From Arthrobacter sp. ISL-85 (lineage in GTDB: Bacteria > Actinomycetota > Actinomycetes > Actinomycetales > Micrococcaceae), in the NCBI RefSeq assembly GCF_018613675.1, contig NZ_JAGGPQ010000026.1, forward strand, positions 1 through 64,000: a stretch of DNA of 64,000 nucleotides, written 5' to 3'. Shown here in pieces: positions 27,652 through 37,665 of this stretch. The translations under genes were made by a program, and so were the position numbers. The notes beneath the pieces are model-generated. The model searched no databases. It was not told the origin of the DNA and worked only from the letters and a program-made list of their open reading frames with translations. The first letter of the stretch is position 1, and every line of letters begins with the position of its first letter.

Positions 27652-28834
27652 CAGCGCTCAAACCGTTGAACTCGAGTCCACTCCCCTCCTTGCAATCCCG
27701 CACACCCCGAACTTCTAATGCAAAGGCAAAATCCTGCAGATCCGGCAGAAAGATTGATGCCAGAGTACGCCGCTTAACATGCCGTCGCGAAACATTCCAT
27801 TTCGATAAAGAAGTCCTCAACTAGCGGAGGTGCTTAGGGAATAATGGATACAATTCCAGGCTGTCGTTCGTGTAGAAATGCACCCTGCGGTGCTTGCAGG
27901 CGCTCGGCGGCGAAGTGTCTATTCTTCGTTCGATGGGCCGCTACACGGCCGGACTAACCAACCGGCCGGGGCAAGGCGAGTATCTCCGTCTTAACCCCTC
28001 CGACGCCAGCACTCGACGGCGATCCCCTTCAGACGGGAGCTCGCGCCAAGAGCCTCTACCGTTCAAGCTCACGCGCCGCTGCCAAATGCCCAGAAGGCAA
28101 CCCTTTCCTCCTACAGCAGTTCCGGCGTGGCGGCGCGCCCATGCTCCGACAGATTTCGTAGGACCCCAGCTTGCCGCCGCCTGCCGCCTGCCGCGCGAAC
28201 GCGGCCTGCACCAGTGCGCGCTGACGTTGACCAGGCGGCGCGCCGGGGCGCTTGAGGACCAACCGCAGCGGCATTCAGTCCGGCCGACGCGCGGATTGGA
28301 AACGCCAGTGTCAGCAGCAGGCAGGTGGACGAAATTGCAGGCTCCCACGAACAGTTCCAAATCACGAACTCCTGACAGGAAGTCGTTGCCTGCTGGACCC
28401 TTCCGATTCGGGAGCACCCGCAGGGGGGCACAACGGGTCCTATTGAGTCCCACACCGCCTGATGCACAAACATGAGCGCCCCTACCCTGAAATCAGGATC
28501 ATGCCTCGGGCACTGCTAAACCAGCATGTTCTACCTCCCTCGTTCGGCTGTCACCCGCGCACAGCATGCGATTATGTCCGTCGTGCCCAGAGTCTCCCGG
28601 TCCTTACGAGCTCAGCAGATTGATAGAGAGCAGGAGGCTCGTGGAAAGGCCATCCAGTTGCGAGCGAGTGGGCGGCCTTGGGCGGCTTTGATGCTACTGA
28701 ATGGGGTCCGGGCGTCCTGGACTCAGTTCATGTCGATACATTGAGACCAATGCTGCTGCGCATGCACTCATTCTCAACTAACGTCCCCGTGCCCCTCGGA
28801 CGGCTGGATAGCCGGCCGAGCGCACTTTGAACTC
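27652..28834. other. Gene-poor stretch after panB
   Basis: About 1.18 kb. Open frames exist on both strands (for example 27941-28453 minus and 27894-28475 plus), but they mirror each other, are rich in Arg and Pro and show no motif, as expected for GC-rich non-coding DNA. I see no gene, repeat or RNA that I can support. Confidence 0.4.
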
Positions 28835-30349
28835 CTAGATGCGCCTTCCGCCCTCGTTATCCGAATTAGCAACTGGGGTGAGAGGCATTTCCGCAGGATC
28901 GAGTAGGTTGTTGGTGTCCTGGGTGTCTACGAGCGACTTTGCCTCTTCCGTTGTTTCCACATTGGGCATGGACCCGTTTAGTGGTTTCCTACTTGTTTCT
29001 TTGAGGAAAAGGACGGAGATCAATCCCACGAGGGCGGCGCCCATGAGGTAGTAGGCGGGCACCATTTTGTTCCCGCTAACTCCGATAAGCGCCGCAACTA
29101 CCAGTGGAGCTGTACCGCCAAAGGCAGCATTTCCGACATTATATGCAAGCCCAAGAGCGCTGGAGCGCGACGGTGTCGGGAACTGCTCAGGCAAAGAAGA
29201 AGCGTAGCTCGAGGAAAAGAGGGTGGCACAGATCATGATGAAAAGTGTTCCGAGCTGAGCGCCCCAAAGCTGGCCGGAGCCCATCAGGATGAACGCCGGA
29301 ACCGGAAGCACGACGCCCAGGATGGCGCCGCTGAACAGGATCCGCTTCCTGCCGATCCTGTCCGAGAGCGAGGCAAAGAACTGGGTTGCGAAGGCCGCAA
29401 GAACGAACAGGGGAAAGATCACAAGGTTGCCGAGAGCTCCCTGGAACCCGAGCGTCTGGTTCAGATACGTGGGAGTGAACGATGTCAGGGTGTAAGCAAT
29501 GACATTGCCGGCGGCCGCGACCCCCATGACGGGCAGGATGAAGCGCCCGTGGGCCCGAATGACCTGCAGGATACCCGGATTTCTTGCCAACTCACCGGTT
29601 TTCCGGGATGCTTCAGCCCGCTCTTTCAAGACGGCGCTGAAAGTCGGTGACTCTTCGATCCTGTAGCGGAAATACAGGGCAATGGCGGCAAGCGGCCCGG
29701 CGATGAGAAACGGAATACGCCAGCCGAAGGACTGCATCGCGTCCTGACCAAGGTTTAGCTGTAGAACAGCTACCAAACCGGCTCCAACGGCGAATCCGAG
29801 GTAACTTGAGCCCATGAATCCAACATAGAAACCCCGTCGTCGATCCGGGGCGTATTCGCTCAGGAACGTCGCACCGCCGGTGTACTCGCCGCTGGCCGAG
29901 AACCCTTGCAGCAGTTTCAGGACCACGAGGAGCGCCGGGGCCCATAGCCCGATGACGGCGTAGCCCGGGAGCAGACCGGTAGCAAACGTAGCGACCGACA
30001 TCAGCAGCAGCGTGAATGTCAGGACTTTCCGCCGCCCAATCCTGTCACCCAGCCATCCGAAGAAAACACCGCCCAGCGGTCGCGCAACGAACGTTACTGC
30101 GAAGGTGCCATACAGGTACAGAGCCTGGACTGTCGGGTCGGCCTGCGGCAGGAAAACAGGGCCAATCACGGTTATGAGGTAGGCAAATACGCCGAACTCA
30201 TACCATTCGATAATGTTTCCGACGACCGTTCCGGCGACAGCGCGCCTTAGGGCGGCCTTGTTGACAATGCGGATGTCGCTTAGTGTCAAACGTCGCTTGC
30301 CAAGCCGGACGCCGGTGGCATTCCCAAAGCTTTGCTCTCCAGTCGACAT
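28835..30349 (-). CDS. MFS transporter, metabolite:H+ symporter (MHS/ProP-ShiA type)
   Basis: A 504-residue, 12-helix proton symporter, probably for an organic acid or osmolyte. It has the MHS start ALRRAVAGTVVGNIIEWYEFGVFAYL and the loop motif GWLGDRIGRRKVL. GFSASGEYTGGATFLSEYAPDRRRG, typical of ProP, KgtP and ShiA relatives, and a second loop motif ASLSDRIGRKRIL are also present. ATG 30349 is chosen because it follows AAGGATACC and begins the conserved part; the frame is open to 30466. It stands between panB and the aminotransferase gene and may import the substrate of a neighbouring pathway. Confidence 0.9.
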   Translation of the reverse strand: MSTGEQSFGNATGVRLGKRRLTLSDIRIVNKAALRRAVAGTVVGNIIEWYEFGVFAYLITVIGPVFLPQADPTVQALYLYGTFAVTFVARPLGGVFFGWLGDRIGRRKVLTFTLLLMSVATFATGLLPGYAVIGLWAPALLVVLKLLQGFSASGEYTGGATFLSEYAPDRRRGFYVGFMGSSYLGFAVGAGLVAVLQLNLGQDAMQSFGWRIPFLIAGPLAAIALYFRYRIEESPTFSAVLKERAEASRKTGELARNPGILQVIRAHGRFILPVMGVAAAGNVIAYTLTSFTPTYLNQTLGFQGALGNLVIFPLFVLAAFATQFFASLSDRIGRKRILFSGAILGVVLPVPAFILMGSGQLWGAQLGTLFIMICATLFSSSYASSLPEQFPTPSRSSALGLAYNVGNAAFGGTAPLVVAALIGVSGNKMVPAYYLMGAALVGLISVLFLKETSRKPLNGSMPNVETTEEAKSLVDTQDTNNLLDPAEMPLTPVANSDNEGGRRI

Positions 30350-30718
30350 TGGTATCCTTCGTTGATTTGCTGATGGTACGTGAGGGGGTCGCGATGGATC
30401 GCAGGTCAAAAGCCGCGGGTCTGCATCGGCAGGAATACCTAAGCAGCTATTTTCGGGGTGAACCATAAGACATTCGCCAACTAAATACCCGGAAGCTTGT
30501 GTAGCCTCCGATCCTGAGCCAGGGTGCCAAATGACTCAACCCCTGACGGCAACACTGATAAGGCGAGCCAACTTTCCTGTTCCGCCGATGGCTAGCACGC
30601 TCAAGGATTACGTCGAGGGCGGCGACTAGTCGTTTGCCTGCAGTCCGAATCAGTACGCACGTTTGGGCGGTCTTCTCAATTGCTGCTTCCGGGTTACGCC
30701 CAACGACGACGATCCGGC
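30350..30718. other. Intergenic region upstream of the MHS transporter gene
   Basis: About 370 bases with no supported gene. It should contain the promoter for the minus-strand transporter. No terminator for the aminotransferase gene was recognised. Confidence 0.35.
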
Positions 30719-31918
30719 TTATGCCGTCTCGATCCATTCACACAGGCGGCCGAGGCCTTCACGGATATTGGTGACGTCGATGCCTGAATAGGCGAGCCGG
30801 ATGTACTGCCGGTCTTCGCCGTGTTGGCGCCGGCCGAAATGTTCCCGCGTACAGAAGGAAACGCCGGTCTTGCGCAGGGCCTCGGTGGCGAAAGCGCCGA
30901 CCGCGGTGAAGCCCATCCGCTCCATGACTTCAGTGACGTCAGGAAACAGGTAGAACGTGGACTGCGGCACAGCGACGTGCATGCCCGGAACGGCGTTCAC
31001 CAGATCGCAGGCAGCGTCCCGGCGTTCGCACAGGATGTCCAGCATCTGCTGTACCGGCTCCTGGGGGCCGCGGAGTGCTTCGATCCCGGCCCACTGCACG
31101 TAGTGCGTGGTGCAGGACTCGTCATTGGTGTTGAGCGTGCCCAATACCCTGGCAATCTCGAGCGGGGCAACAGCGCAGCCTAGGCGTGAGCCGGTCATCG
31201 CGAATTTCTTGCTGAAGGTGTAGAGGATGACCGTGCGCTCGGCCATGCCCGGGAGCGATGCGATCGACTGGGAGACCCCTTCGTACCGGGTCTCGAAGTA
31301 GGCCTCGTCGGAGAGGATCCAAAGGTCGTGCTCCTGGGCGATCAGCGCGATGGCCTCGCGCTCCGCGGCGGTGGACTCTGCCGAGATCGGGTTCTGCAGG
31401 TCGTTGTAGATGATGGCGACGGTGTTCTTGGTGATCGATGCCCGCACCTGGTCGAGGTCGATCGCGAAGCCCGCGTCAGTCGGCACGTAGCGGTAGGGCA
31501 CCGCGTTGCCGCCGAGGTACTCGATCTGGGATTCGTAGATGGGGAAGCCCGGGTTGGGATAGAGCACGTCCTGCCCGGGGTTCAAGACAGCCTGGAGAAA
31601 TTTGGTGATGACGGGCTTGCCGCCCGTCATTACAACCACATTGTCCGGGGAGAAGGTGATGCCGCGGCGGGAGCCGAGGTCTTCGGCGAGCGCTTCTCGC
31701 AGCTGCGGGATGCCGGGGCCAGGGCAGTAGCCGGTGTAGCCGTCGGCGATCGCCCTGTTCATGGCCTCCACGATGTGCGGCGCGGTGGGGATATTGATGT
31801 CGCCCAGGTGGAAGGGGTAGACGAGGTTCCCCTGCGCCTTCCAGGACGCCGCGGCCTGCGCGACGCTGAAGGCAGTTTCCGTGCCCAGCCGTTTGAGACG
31901 GTGCGCGAGTTGCTGCAT
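30719..31918 (-). CDS. Class I/II pyridoxal-phosphate aminotransferase
   Basis: A 399-residue PLP enzyme of the aspartate-aminotransferase fold, moving an amino group between an amino acid and a 2-oxo acid. Motifs: YPFHLGDINIPTAPHIVEAM, YCPGPGIPQLREALAEDLG, VVMTGGKPVITKFLQAVL, NDLQNPISAEST, and the Schiff-base Lys in YTFSKKFAMTGSRLG. The C-terminal RLAYSG carries the substrate-carboxylate Arg. ATG 31918 is preceded by GAGGAGTAG. The next upstream gene on the strand is an SDR. Substrate cannot be read from sequence. Confidence 0.92.
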   Translation of the reverse strand: MQQLAHRLKRLGTETAFSVAQAAASWKAQGNLVYPFHLGDINIPTAPHIVEAMNRAIADGYTGYCPGPGIPQLREALAEDLGSRRGITFSPDNVVVMTGGKPVITKFLQAVLNPGQDVLYPNPGFPIYESQIEYLGGNAVPYRYVPTDAGFAIDLDQVRASITKNTVAIIYNDLQNPISAESTAAEREAIALIAQEHDLWILSDEAYFETRYEGVSQSIASLPGMAERTVILYTFSKKFAMTGSRLGCAVAPLEIARVLGTLNTNDESCTTHYVQWAGIEALRGPQEPVQQMLDILCERRDAACDLVNAVPGMHVAVPQSTFYLFPDVTEVMERMGFTAVGAFATEALRKTGVSFCTREHFGRRQHGEDRQYIRLAYSGIDVTNIREGLGRLCEWIETA

Positions 31919-32123
31919 AACGTTCTACTCCTCATCGATATGAAATTGACCGCTTCGGCTTCCACCTGGACTGGCGCCCCTGCCGCCTCGGAGACGTCCA
32001 AATGAGGCTGAGTCAACCTAGATGGAAACACAAGGGGGGGGCGAACTACGTCCTAAATGTTAGGACTTGGCAGTCCCGGGGCGCCGGAAGCGGTTGTTGT
32101 CAGCCGAGGCGTTCATGCCGTGC

Positions 32124-32918
32124 TTACCCCCGCTTCGGGGCGTTGCCAGTGTAGAAGAGGCGCGCCCCGGCATCGATCGGGAGTTCGATCCCGTTGACGA
32201 ACTTAGCCGCATCCGAAGCCAGATAGGTGATCGCCGCAGCGACGTCCTGCGCCTCTCCAAACTTTCCGCCCGGTAGGCGTGACAGGAACCGCTCGGCGAT
32301 CTTCGGATCAGAAGAAGCACCAGGGACGGCGATCGGGCCGGGACACACCACGTTAGCGGTCACTCCGTATCTGTACGCCTCGAGCGCGATGGTGCGGGTC
32401 AGTCCATTGAGGCCCGACTTGCTGGCGGCATATCCCGGAGCTCCGTGAAGGCCCGACAGAGCCACGAAGCTCGAGACCCCGATGATGCGCCCCCAGCTTC
32501 TCTCGATCATCCCGGGAAGAGTGGCACGCGCGCAGTAGAAGGCACCGCTGAGGTTGATCGCGATCTCCCTGTCCCAAGCAGATGGTTCCATCTTTGCTGC
32601 CGTGCCGTGGTTGTGCTTGAGGCCAGCATTGTTCACGAGAATGTCGATGCTGCCAATTTCCGCTCGAACCGACTCGACTGTGGCAAACACGGCATCTGCG
32701 TTGGCTACGTCGAGCACGCGGGAATGCACATCAAGTCCCTCGCCCCGCAGCTGCTGAGCAGCCGCCGCGACCTCGGAACGCACGTCGCTGATGACCACGA
32801 CGGCGCCATGGGCACTCAACCACCGCGCGGTTTCCAGGCCGAGGCCGCCCGCGGCACCAGTGACGAGAGCCACACGCCCCTGCAGAGAGAACGCGTCCGT
32901 GAAGCTATCCATATTCAT
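32124..32918 (-). CDS. SDR-family oxidoreductase
   Basis: A 264-residue classical short-chain dehydrogenase. It has cofactor motif TGAAGGLG near residues 20-27, DILVNNAGLKHN, and the Ser-Tyr-Lys triad in VSSFVALSGLHGAPGYAASK. The C-terminal YLASDAAKFVNGIELPIDAG segment is normal. An Asp after the second strand (VISDVRS) suggests NAD rather than NADP. It lies 205 bases upstream of the aminotransferase gene on the same strand. The substrate is unknown. Confidence 0.9.
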   Translation of the reverse strand: MNMDSFTDAFSLQGRVALVTGAAGGLGLETARWLSAHGAVVVISDVRSEVAAAAQQLRGEGLDVHSRVLDVANADAVFATVESVRAEIGSIDILVNNAGLKHNHGTAAKMEPSAWDREIAINLSGAFYCARATLPGMIERSWGRIIGVSSFVALSGLHGAPGYAASKSGLNGLTRTIALEAYRYGVTANVVCPGPIAVPGASSDPKIAERFLSRLPGGKFGEAQDVAAAITYLASDAAKFVNGIELPIDAGARLFYTGNAPKRG

Positions 32919-33039
32919 GCTTGTAATCCCATCCAGGAGTGAGGTCTGCTCTGTGGGCTGTACCCACTAGATGACGGTGGACTCGCGTAGCGTGAAGGAG
33001 CAGCTCGCCGTCCCATCGTGATCAGTCGGGCAAGATCGC

Positions 33040-33480
33040 CGCGCCGGACACCGGAATCACTCCGATCTCTCCAGCCAGATGTGAAGACGACATAAGACCT
33101 GCGCATCTCGTGGGGGCCGTGGCCCACGACCCCCGCACCCGGGTGCCAGGAGATCTCATCAGACAGGAACGCGTGGAGTGTGTGGGAGTTGTCCAGGCTG
33201 ACCTCTCCAAAGGTGGACGGGACCGGGCCAGGCGGCGTGACGCCCGATCACGGCGAAGCTGCGCAGCTCTCCGCGCGCCTCGAATTTGGACTCCCCGATC
33301 TCATCACGAGGTGCTCCAAACCGCGCACAGCCGAAATATTGACGTGGGCGGCCTCGCTCACCGCATCGTCGACACCTCCACCCAGTCAGCAGGACCCCGC
33401 GCTCCGAGTTCTCCCACGACGGCATGGGCCCGTTGGCCGAGGCACCCGCCTCACCCATGGCTCGTTCACGTGGCCTCACT
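33040..33480 (-). pseudogene. DUF35-type zinc-ribbon/OB-fold protein remnant
   Basis: The frame opening near 33479 reads SERGVLLTGWRCRRCGERGRPRQ and then GELRSFAVIGRH, which resembles the rubredoxin-like zinc ribbon and OB start of DUF35 proteins. The second Cys pair is damaged (CARFG). A shifted frame continues with GPVPSTFGEVSLDNSHTL and RSYVVFTSGW, similar to the end of the OB domain. DUF35 proteins pair with thiolase-like enzymes in CoA pathways; no such partner is adjacent. Broken frame plus lost zinc ligands point to a dead gene. Confidence 0.4.
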
Positions 33481-34612
33481 GCGTCTCACCTCTCTGCGGC
33501 GCTTACGAGCGCCGGATTTACGGATCCCTATCTGGCGTCATTGCCAAGACGGGTAAATCTATCGCTTCGCCGTTGTTCCACAAGCCGGAACTGCGTTTTG
33601 TTGTGTGGTCCAGTCTATATTGTCCTTTGTCGCGCATGCACGTCAAGGGGGTGAGATTGACACGACGATGCGAGAGCACGATGGCAGGACTCAGCCTTCC
33701 GTGGTCAAGTCCGGTGGAGTTGTGAGTCTGCGCCTACGTCCTCAGCCAACGAGTAGCAGCCCGCCCTAGCCGCAGAGGCAGGTCCTGTGGGTGCGGGTCG
33801 GGGTGGTGAAGCATGGACCGCCGATTCTTCCTTCGGGCCAGGTGGTCCGGGATCGGCCGGTTTTTCAGTAGCAGCGTGCGCCCGCTGGCGGTCCCGGTGG
33901 TGCGTGGGCCAGCCGCGGTTGGTGTTTCGGGGACTGAGGGGGTTGGGCTTGTCAGTTGGCCTCATCGACGGTGTGTGGGCGAAAGACGCGGTTCAGGTCA
34001 CCACCATTGGGGGCCGCTATTGCCTGTTTCTGTTCGGAACTCCCTAGGCGGTGGTTGCGATTACTCCTCTAACCGACCGTCAGCTTGTGGCACACCCTTA
34101 CCCTGACGTCACAACCCTCTGCCGAGGCAGGAATTGGCTTATTAGGCAGAGCTTCCGCTTGCTTTCTGACACCCAGCCAGCGGAGACACGTAGCTTAGTT
34201 ACCGCAGCCCATGCGCACCTGCCCATGGACTATTTCGACCTTGTGCGAGCCGGCCCAAATCAATCCCCTTCCCCTTGAACTGTCAGAATGGGGACCGAGA
34301 ACATCGTGACCGTTATCAACGAACTGCAATTTCGGCCTTCTGCAGGCCAGGACCTTCGGGCCGCGCATACCCAATTAGCCCGCGGACAGGCTTGACGAAC
34401 CCGACCCGGACGCCGTCGTGGTGAGCGGTCCAGATTGCGTTAGGTGGTCCGGCTTTGACGTATCCGTACTCGCCCTTGGTTGTCTTGGGGTCCCTGTACG
34501 TTTGCATTCTCAGTCACGTGATTTTTGTTCTTGTGCCCATTGGGCAGAGTCCTGGTGCTTCGTAGCCTTGTCCCATACCGCTTGATCTGCAACACAGAGG
34601 TGAGATTCAACG
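33481..34612. other. Gene-poor stretch
   Basis: About 1.1 kb with several short open frames on both strands. The best is 34316-34507 on the minus strand (63 residues, beginning MQTYRDPKTTKGEYGYVKAG), but it has no clear ribosome site and I do not recognise it. Nothing else can be supported. Confidence 0.35.
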
Positions 34613-34801
34613 ATGAAGCGCATCACACTGTTTTCTGACCGTGCCGCTCGCGTGGTAGCCACCGGCTCCCACTGCCCAGCCACGGGACTTTGGAGCCCGG
34701 AAGGGGAACCGCAAGTGGTTCAGCCCTTCTCGGAAGGGCACGTTTTTCCTGCCTACAACGGTATGGCCACTACATGGCGTCCCGCGGCCGAGACGCCATA
34801 A
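34613..34801 (+). CDS. Small hypothetical protein (62 residues) with CP-x-TG-x-W motif
   Basis: Begins MKRITLFSDRAARVVATGSHC and continues CPATGLWSPEGEP and FSEGHVFPAYNGM. ATG 34613 has a GAGGTGAG ribosome site about nine bases upstream. The pattern CPxTGxW, then F-x-EGxxFP, then W, recalls short proteins found widely in bacteria without known function; this is recollection, not a search. It stands alone in a region where neighbouring genes are decayed, so it could also be a survivor without a role. Confidence 0.45.
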   Translation: MKRITLFSDRAARVVATGSHCPATGLWSPEGEPQVVQPFSEGHVFPAYNGMATTWRPAAETP

Positions 34802-35386
34802 GAGCAGCGAAGTTGACCTTTAGCTGATGCCCGCGGCTCATGCGGCTCCTCCAGATAACTCAAGGGGGTCTGGATGGAGACATCGTTGTGGACCCGTTGA
34901 TCGGGCACCTCTGCGAAGTCGGGCATGGCGCCAAAACATCCCTCGAGGTGGTCAACGCCCTGAGCGCGCAGCCACCATCGTGACCAGGCATCGCGGCGAT
35001 GGAAGCGAGGCCACCGGCGTGGTAATCCGCTTCAACGGCAAGTCATGGCAGCCGGACTAGATTGGCCGGGATGCTTGGCGCCTCCCTGCGGTAGCCATGT
35101 TACTGCCGTCGCCCGAGCACCGCCGGCAAATCCTATGTCTGCCTGCCGTACAGACCAAGGGCGACCCGAACAACGGACTGGACCCCTGGCTCACGACGAT
35201 CAGCACCCCCCACTGTGGACCGGCACGCCCTGACCGTCCCCTACGTCGGTGAAGCCATCAGGGCCATCCGGCGGCCGCTGGTCCCGAACACCCTCATGTA
35301 CGGGGCCCAGCCGTCCTGGTCATCGGCATGCTGGTCGGTATCTGGCGCAAACTACCGGAGAAAACCACCACGGGCATCAATGACTA
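34802..35386 (+). pseudogene. Signal peptidase I (SipW-like) remnant
   Basis: Fragments in changing plus-strand frames match the order of a Gram-positive signal peptidase I. GDIVVDPLIG lies near 34880. TIVTRHRGDGSEATG, like the VTHR loop of the family, lies near 34970. KGDPNNGLDPWL lies near 35157, LTVPYVGEAIRAIRRPLVP near 35220-35280, and a final membrane-helix-like VLVIGMLVGIWRKLPEK ends just before a stop at about 35386. Frames change at least twice and internal stops occur. The intact enzyme would remove signal peptides at the membrane. Assignment rests on motif order only. Confidence 0.4.
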
Positions 35387-35720
35387 ACGGACGAGCCCTG
35401 TTTGGCCCCCAGGTGATACGAACCCTCGCCTGCAACCTCGGCAATGAAGACCTCGTGTTTGGCTTCCTGTCCGACTACTTCGACCTGCTGCCCAAACGGA
35501 AAGACCGCATCATCAACGCCATCAGGGATGACGACTAAGAGGCGGCGATGGACGCCATCCTCAGCCTGAATTTCACCTCCGCCATGGTCGGCGCCCAAGA
35601 CACCTAAGACAGGTGCAAAGTCCTGCAGTCCCTCGTCGCCAAGGGCCCCTCGAATCCGCCAGTCACGAAGTCACCACACTGGGCCACTCGGTCGACCCTG
35701 CTAGCAAAAAGATTGAGCCG
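35387..35720 (+). pseudogene. HPt (histidine phosphotransfer) domain remnant
   Basis: FGPQVIRTLACNLGNEDLVF and FLSDYFDLLPKRKDRIINAI are followed after a stop codon by AAMDAILSLNFTSAMVGAQ. This is the layout of an HPt helix bundle, where the last segment normally carries the phosphorylated His-x-x-Lys; here it reads SLNFTS, so the residue is missing. A further stop follows QDT. With two stops and no active-site His it is not a working phosphotransfer protein. The family call is tentative. Confidence 0.4.
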
Positions 35721-35879
35721 CCGGGGCACCTGAACCGAATGATCGGTGCGGCTCGGGCAATGGTCGAGGAGGATTTCTCCACGGATGCTCGCTGGGAAAC
35801 GGCACCGACGTCCCTCAGCCCTCTTTGACGTCTGATCCGGCCTCTATCCGCTTAGGGACAGCTCTAAAACTACCGGCCC

Positions 35880-36090
35880 GTCTTAGGTGGCTTGTTGGGC
35901 GAGGGTGTGAGCGAGTCGGTGCCTGTTTCGATGGCCCGTTGAAGGTGAGCCTATCGACGATGGCCGCCCAGAGGCGGGGCCCGGCGAAGGTTTTTTGTCC
36001 AGCCGGAGAAGGATTCGTCGCTCCCGAGGCAGACCGCCAGATCGTCGACTTTCCGCCGGCTCGCCAATTCGGCAAAGGGCGCCGAACTGC
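35880..36090 (-). mobile_element. IS21-family IstB C-terminal remnant
   Basis: Minus-strand frames give ATNPSPAGQKTFAGPRLWAA, then AIVDRLTFNG, and in the next frame HRLAHTLAQQAT before a stop at about 35887. This matches the end of IstB helper ATPases of IS21 elements (SFSxW-FxD-xxAxAxxDRL-H, ending in SYR). No upstream IstB domain or IstA transposase is seen, so only a short tail survives beside the APC permease gene. Confidence 0.45.
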
Positions 36091-36116
36091 TCACCATCTG
36101 CGGTCTCGGGTTTGGA

Positions 36117-36150
36117 AGAAGCGGCCGACTTTCTTGGGCCGGCCGCTTCT
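36117..36150 (-). terminator. Hairpin downstream of the APC permease gene
   Basis: Eleven-bp perfect inverted repeat AGAAGCGGCCG (36117-36127) and its complement (36140-36150) with a 12-base loop, 58 bases beyond the permease stop codon. On the minus strand a pyrimidine-rich CTTCTTCC follows rather than a clear T-run, so termination is likely but not certain. Confidence 0.5.
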
Positions 36151-36207
36151 CGTATGCTTAGTTCAACGCAGGCGTCAGAGGCGTAGAGCCGGTACTCTTG
36201 TTTGCCG

Positions 36208-37665
36208 TCACTGGCGGCCGATGTTGCTGAATGTCGCTGGCTTCGTGCGGCGGTAGATGATGGCCATGACAAACCCGAGAACAAATAGGCCCAGGATCAG
36301 AGCCATCAGAGCGGTGGCGAGCACCGTCGATCCCCCAACCAGTGAAGCGAAATTCACGGCCGCCAGCGTCAGTCCGGTGCCCAGCCCAATGATCCCTAGA
36401 ACCGGGAATACGACCCTGCTCCATGCGGTGTGGCGTGCTCCGTGTTTACGAAGGTACAGCGGCACAGCGATACTGGCGATGAAGATTACCGCCAGAATCA
36501 CGAAGCTCGAGATTCCGAGGGCTGCAGTGTAGAGGTCCAATGGTCCCAGCCCAACGATGGCCGCGATGAGATTCATAAGTAGGCCGGCGGCGCTCGTTGC
36601 CATGGAGGCCAGGTAGGGCGATCCGTGGCGTCGGTGCACTGTGCTGAGCTTGCGCGGAAAGATCTTGTCGGCACTGAGATTGAACAAGTAGCGCGCGGTG
36701 ATATTGTGCCCGGCAAGAATAACGGCAAAAGTACTGGTGTTGACCAGGATTGTCGCCACGTCGGAGAACACGGTGCCCCCGAACTGCACGAGCGTGCCGG
36801 TCATCGACCCCGTCGGATCAGCGACGGCGAGTTCGACTGCTTTGTCGATGCCAAGTGCGTTGATAAACCCCAGCGATGACACGGCGTAGATGGTCATCGC
36901 CACTGCAATGACCGCGAACGTGACGCGGGGAATGACGCGGTTGGGATTCTTGACCTCTTCACGGAACAGGACGGTGACTTCGAAGCCGCCGTACATGCCG
37001 AGAGCCAAAAGCAGGCCAGAGCCGAAGGAACCATCGAACCAGTGGGTCGGGAGAAGCGGGGCCAAAGAGATGCCGGCGTGGTTGGCTCCGCCGTTGACGA
37101 AGACGAAGAAATCGTACCCGACAATGATGATGATCTCGAGAAAGAGGAAGATTGTCAGGAACTTCGCGGAAAGCTCGATGTTGAAATAACCAAGGACCGC
37201 GCTTCCGGCCCAGAAAACGGCCGCCCATACCCACCACGGGAGATCAGGACCATTCATGGTGGTGTGTACAAGTTCGCCCAGAACGATACCACCGAACGGA
37301 AGGGTTCCGGCATAGACGCAGAAGTAGCCGAGCAACGCGACTAATCCGGATCCCAGACCGACTTCCCGTCCGAGTCCAGCCGTGATCATCGAGTAAAAGC
37401 CGCCGGGTTTCGGCATAACCTTGGACATGCGGGTGAACCCCACCGCAAAACATCCAAGGATGAGGCCCGCCACCACGAATGAGATAGGCGTCCCAAGGCC
37501 ACTGCCGGTGGCGACCATGATCGGGATAATGCCGATCACGACCACCATGGGGGCGTTGTAAGCCATCACACTGAAGAAGAGCCCTAAGCTGCCCATCTTG
37601 CCGGTTAGATGTGGCCCTGACTGCGGCGCCCGTTCGGTCGCCAGTTGTGTTGTAGTGCTGTCCAT
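36208..37665 (-). CDS. APC-superfamily amino acid/polyamine permease
   Basis: A 485-residue transporter with 12 predicted helices. It starts GKMGSLGLFFSVMAYNAPMVVVIGIIPIM and keeps the APC first-helix glycine-rich break. GGFYSMITAGLGREVG, GYFNIELSAKFLTIFLFLEI and VLFREEVKNPNRVIPRVTFAV are characteristic of amino acid permeases. ATG 37665 follows AAGAAGG and is chosen over the open frame to 37872, whose first 69 residues lack family sequence. It would import an amino acid or amine by proton symport or exchange. It is a single-gene unit. Confidence 0.88.
   Translation of the reverse strand: MDSTTTQLATERAPQSGPHLTGKMGSLGLFFSVMAYNAPMVVVIGIIPIMVATGSGLGTPISFVVAGLILGCFAVGFTRMSKVMPKPGGFYSMITAGLGREVGLGSGLVALLGYFCVYAGTLPFGGIVLGELVHTTMNGPDLPWWVWAAVFWAGSAVLGYFNIELSAKFLTIFLFLEIIIIVGYDFFVFVNGGANHAGISLAPLLPTHWFDGSFGSGLLLALGMYGGFEVTVLFREEVKNPNRVIPRVTFAVIAVAMTIYAVSSLGFINALGIDKAVELAVADPTGSMTGTLVQFGGTVFSDVATILVNTSTFAVILAGHNITARYLFNLSADKIFPRKLSTVHRRHGSPYLASMATSAAGLLMNLIAAIVGLGPLDLYTAALGISSFVILAVIFIASIAVPLYLRKHGARHTAWSRVVFPVLGIIGLGTGLTLAAVNFASLVGGSTVLATALMALILGLFVLGFVMAIIYRRTKPATFSNIGRQ

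Noticed and set aside
27894..28475. Long open frames on both strands after panB
   Set aside because: They mirror each other in GC-rich DNA, are Arg/Pro-rich and have no motif or ribosome site.
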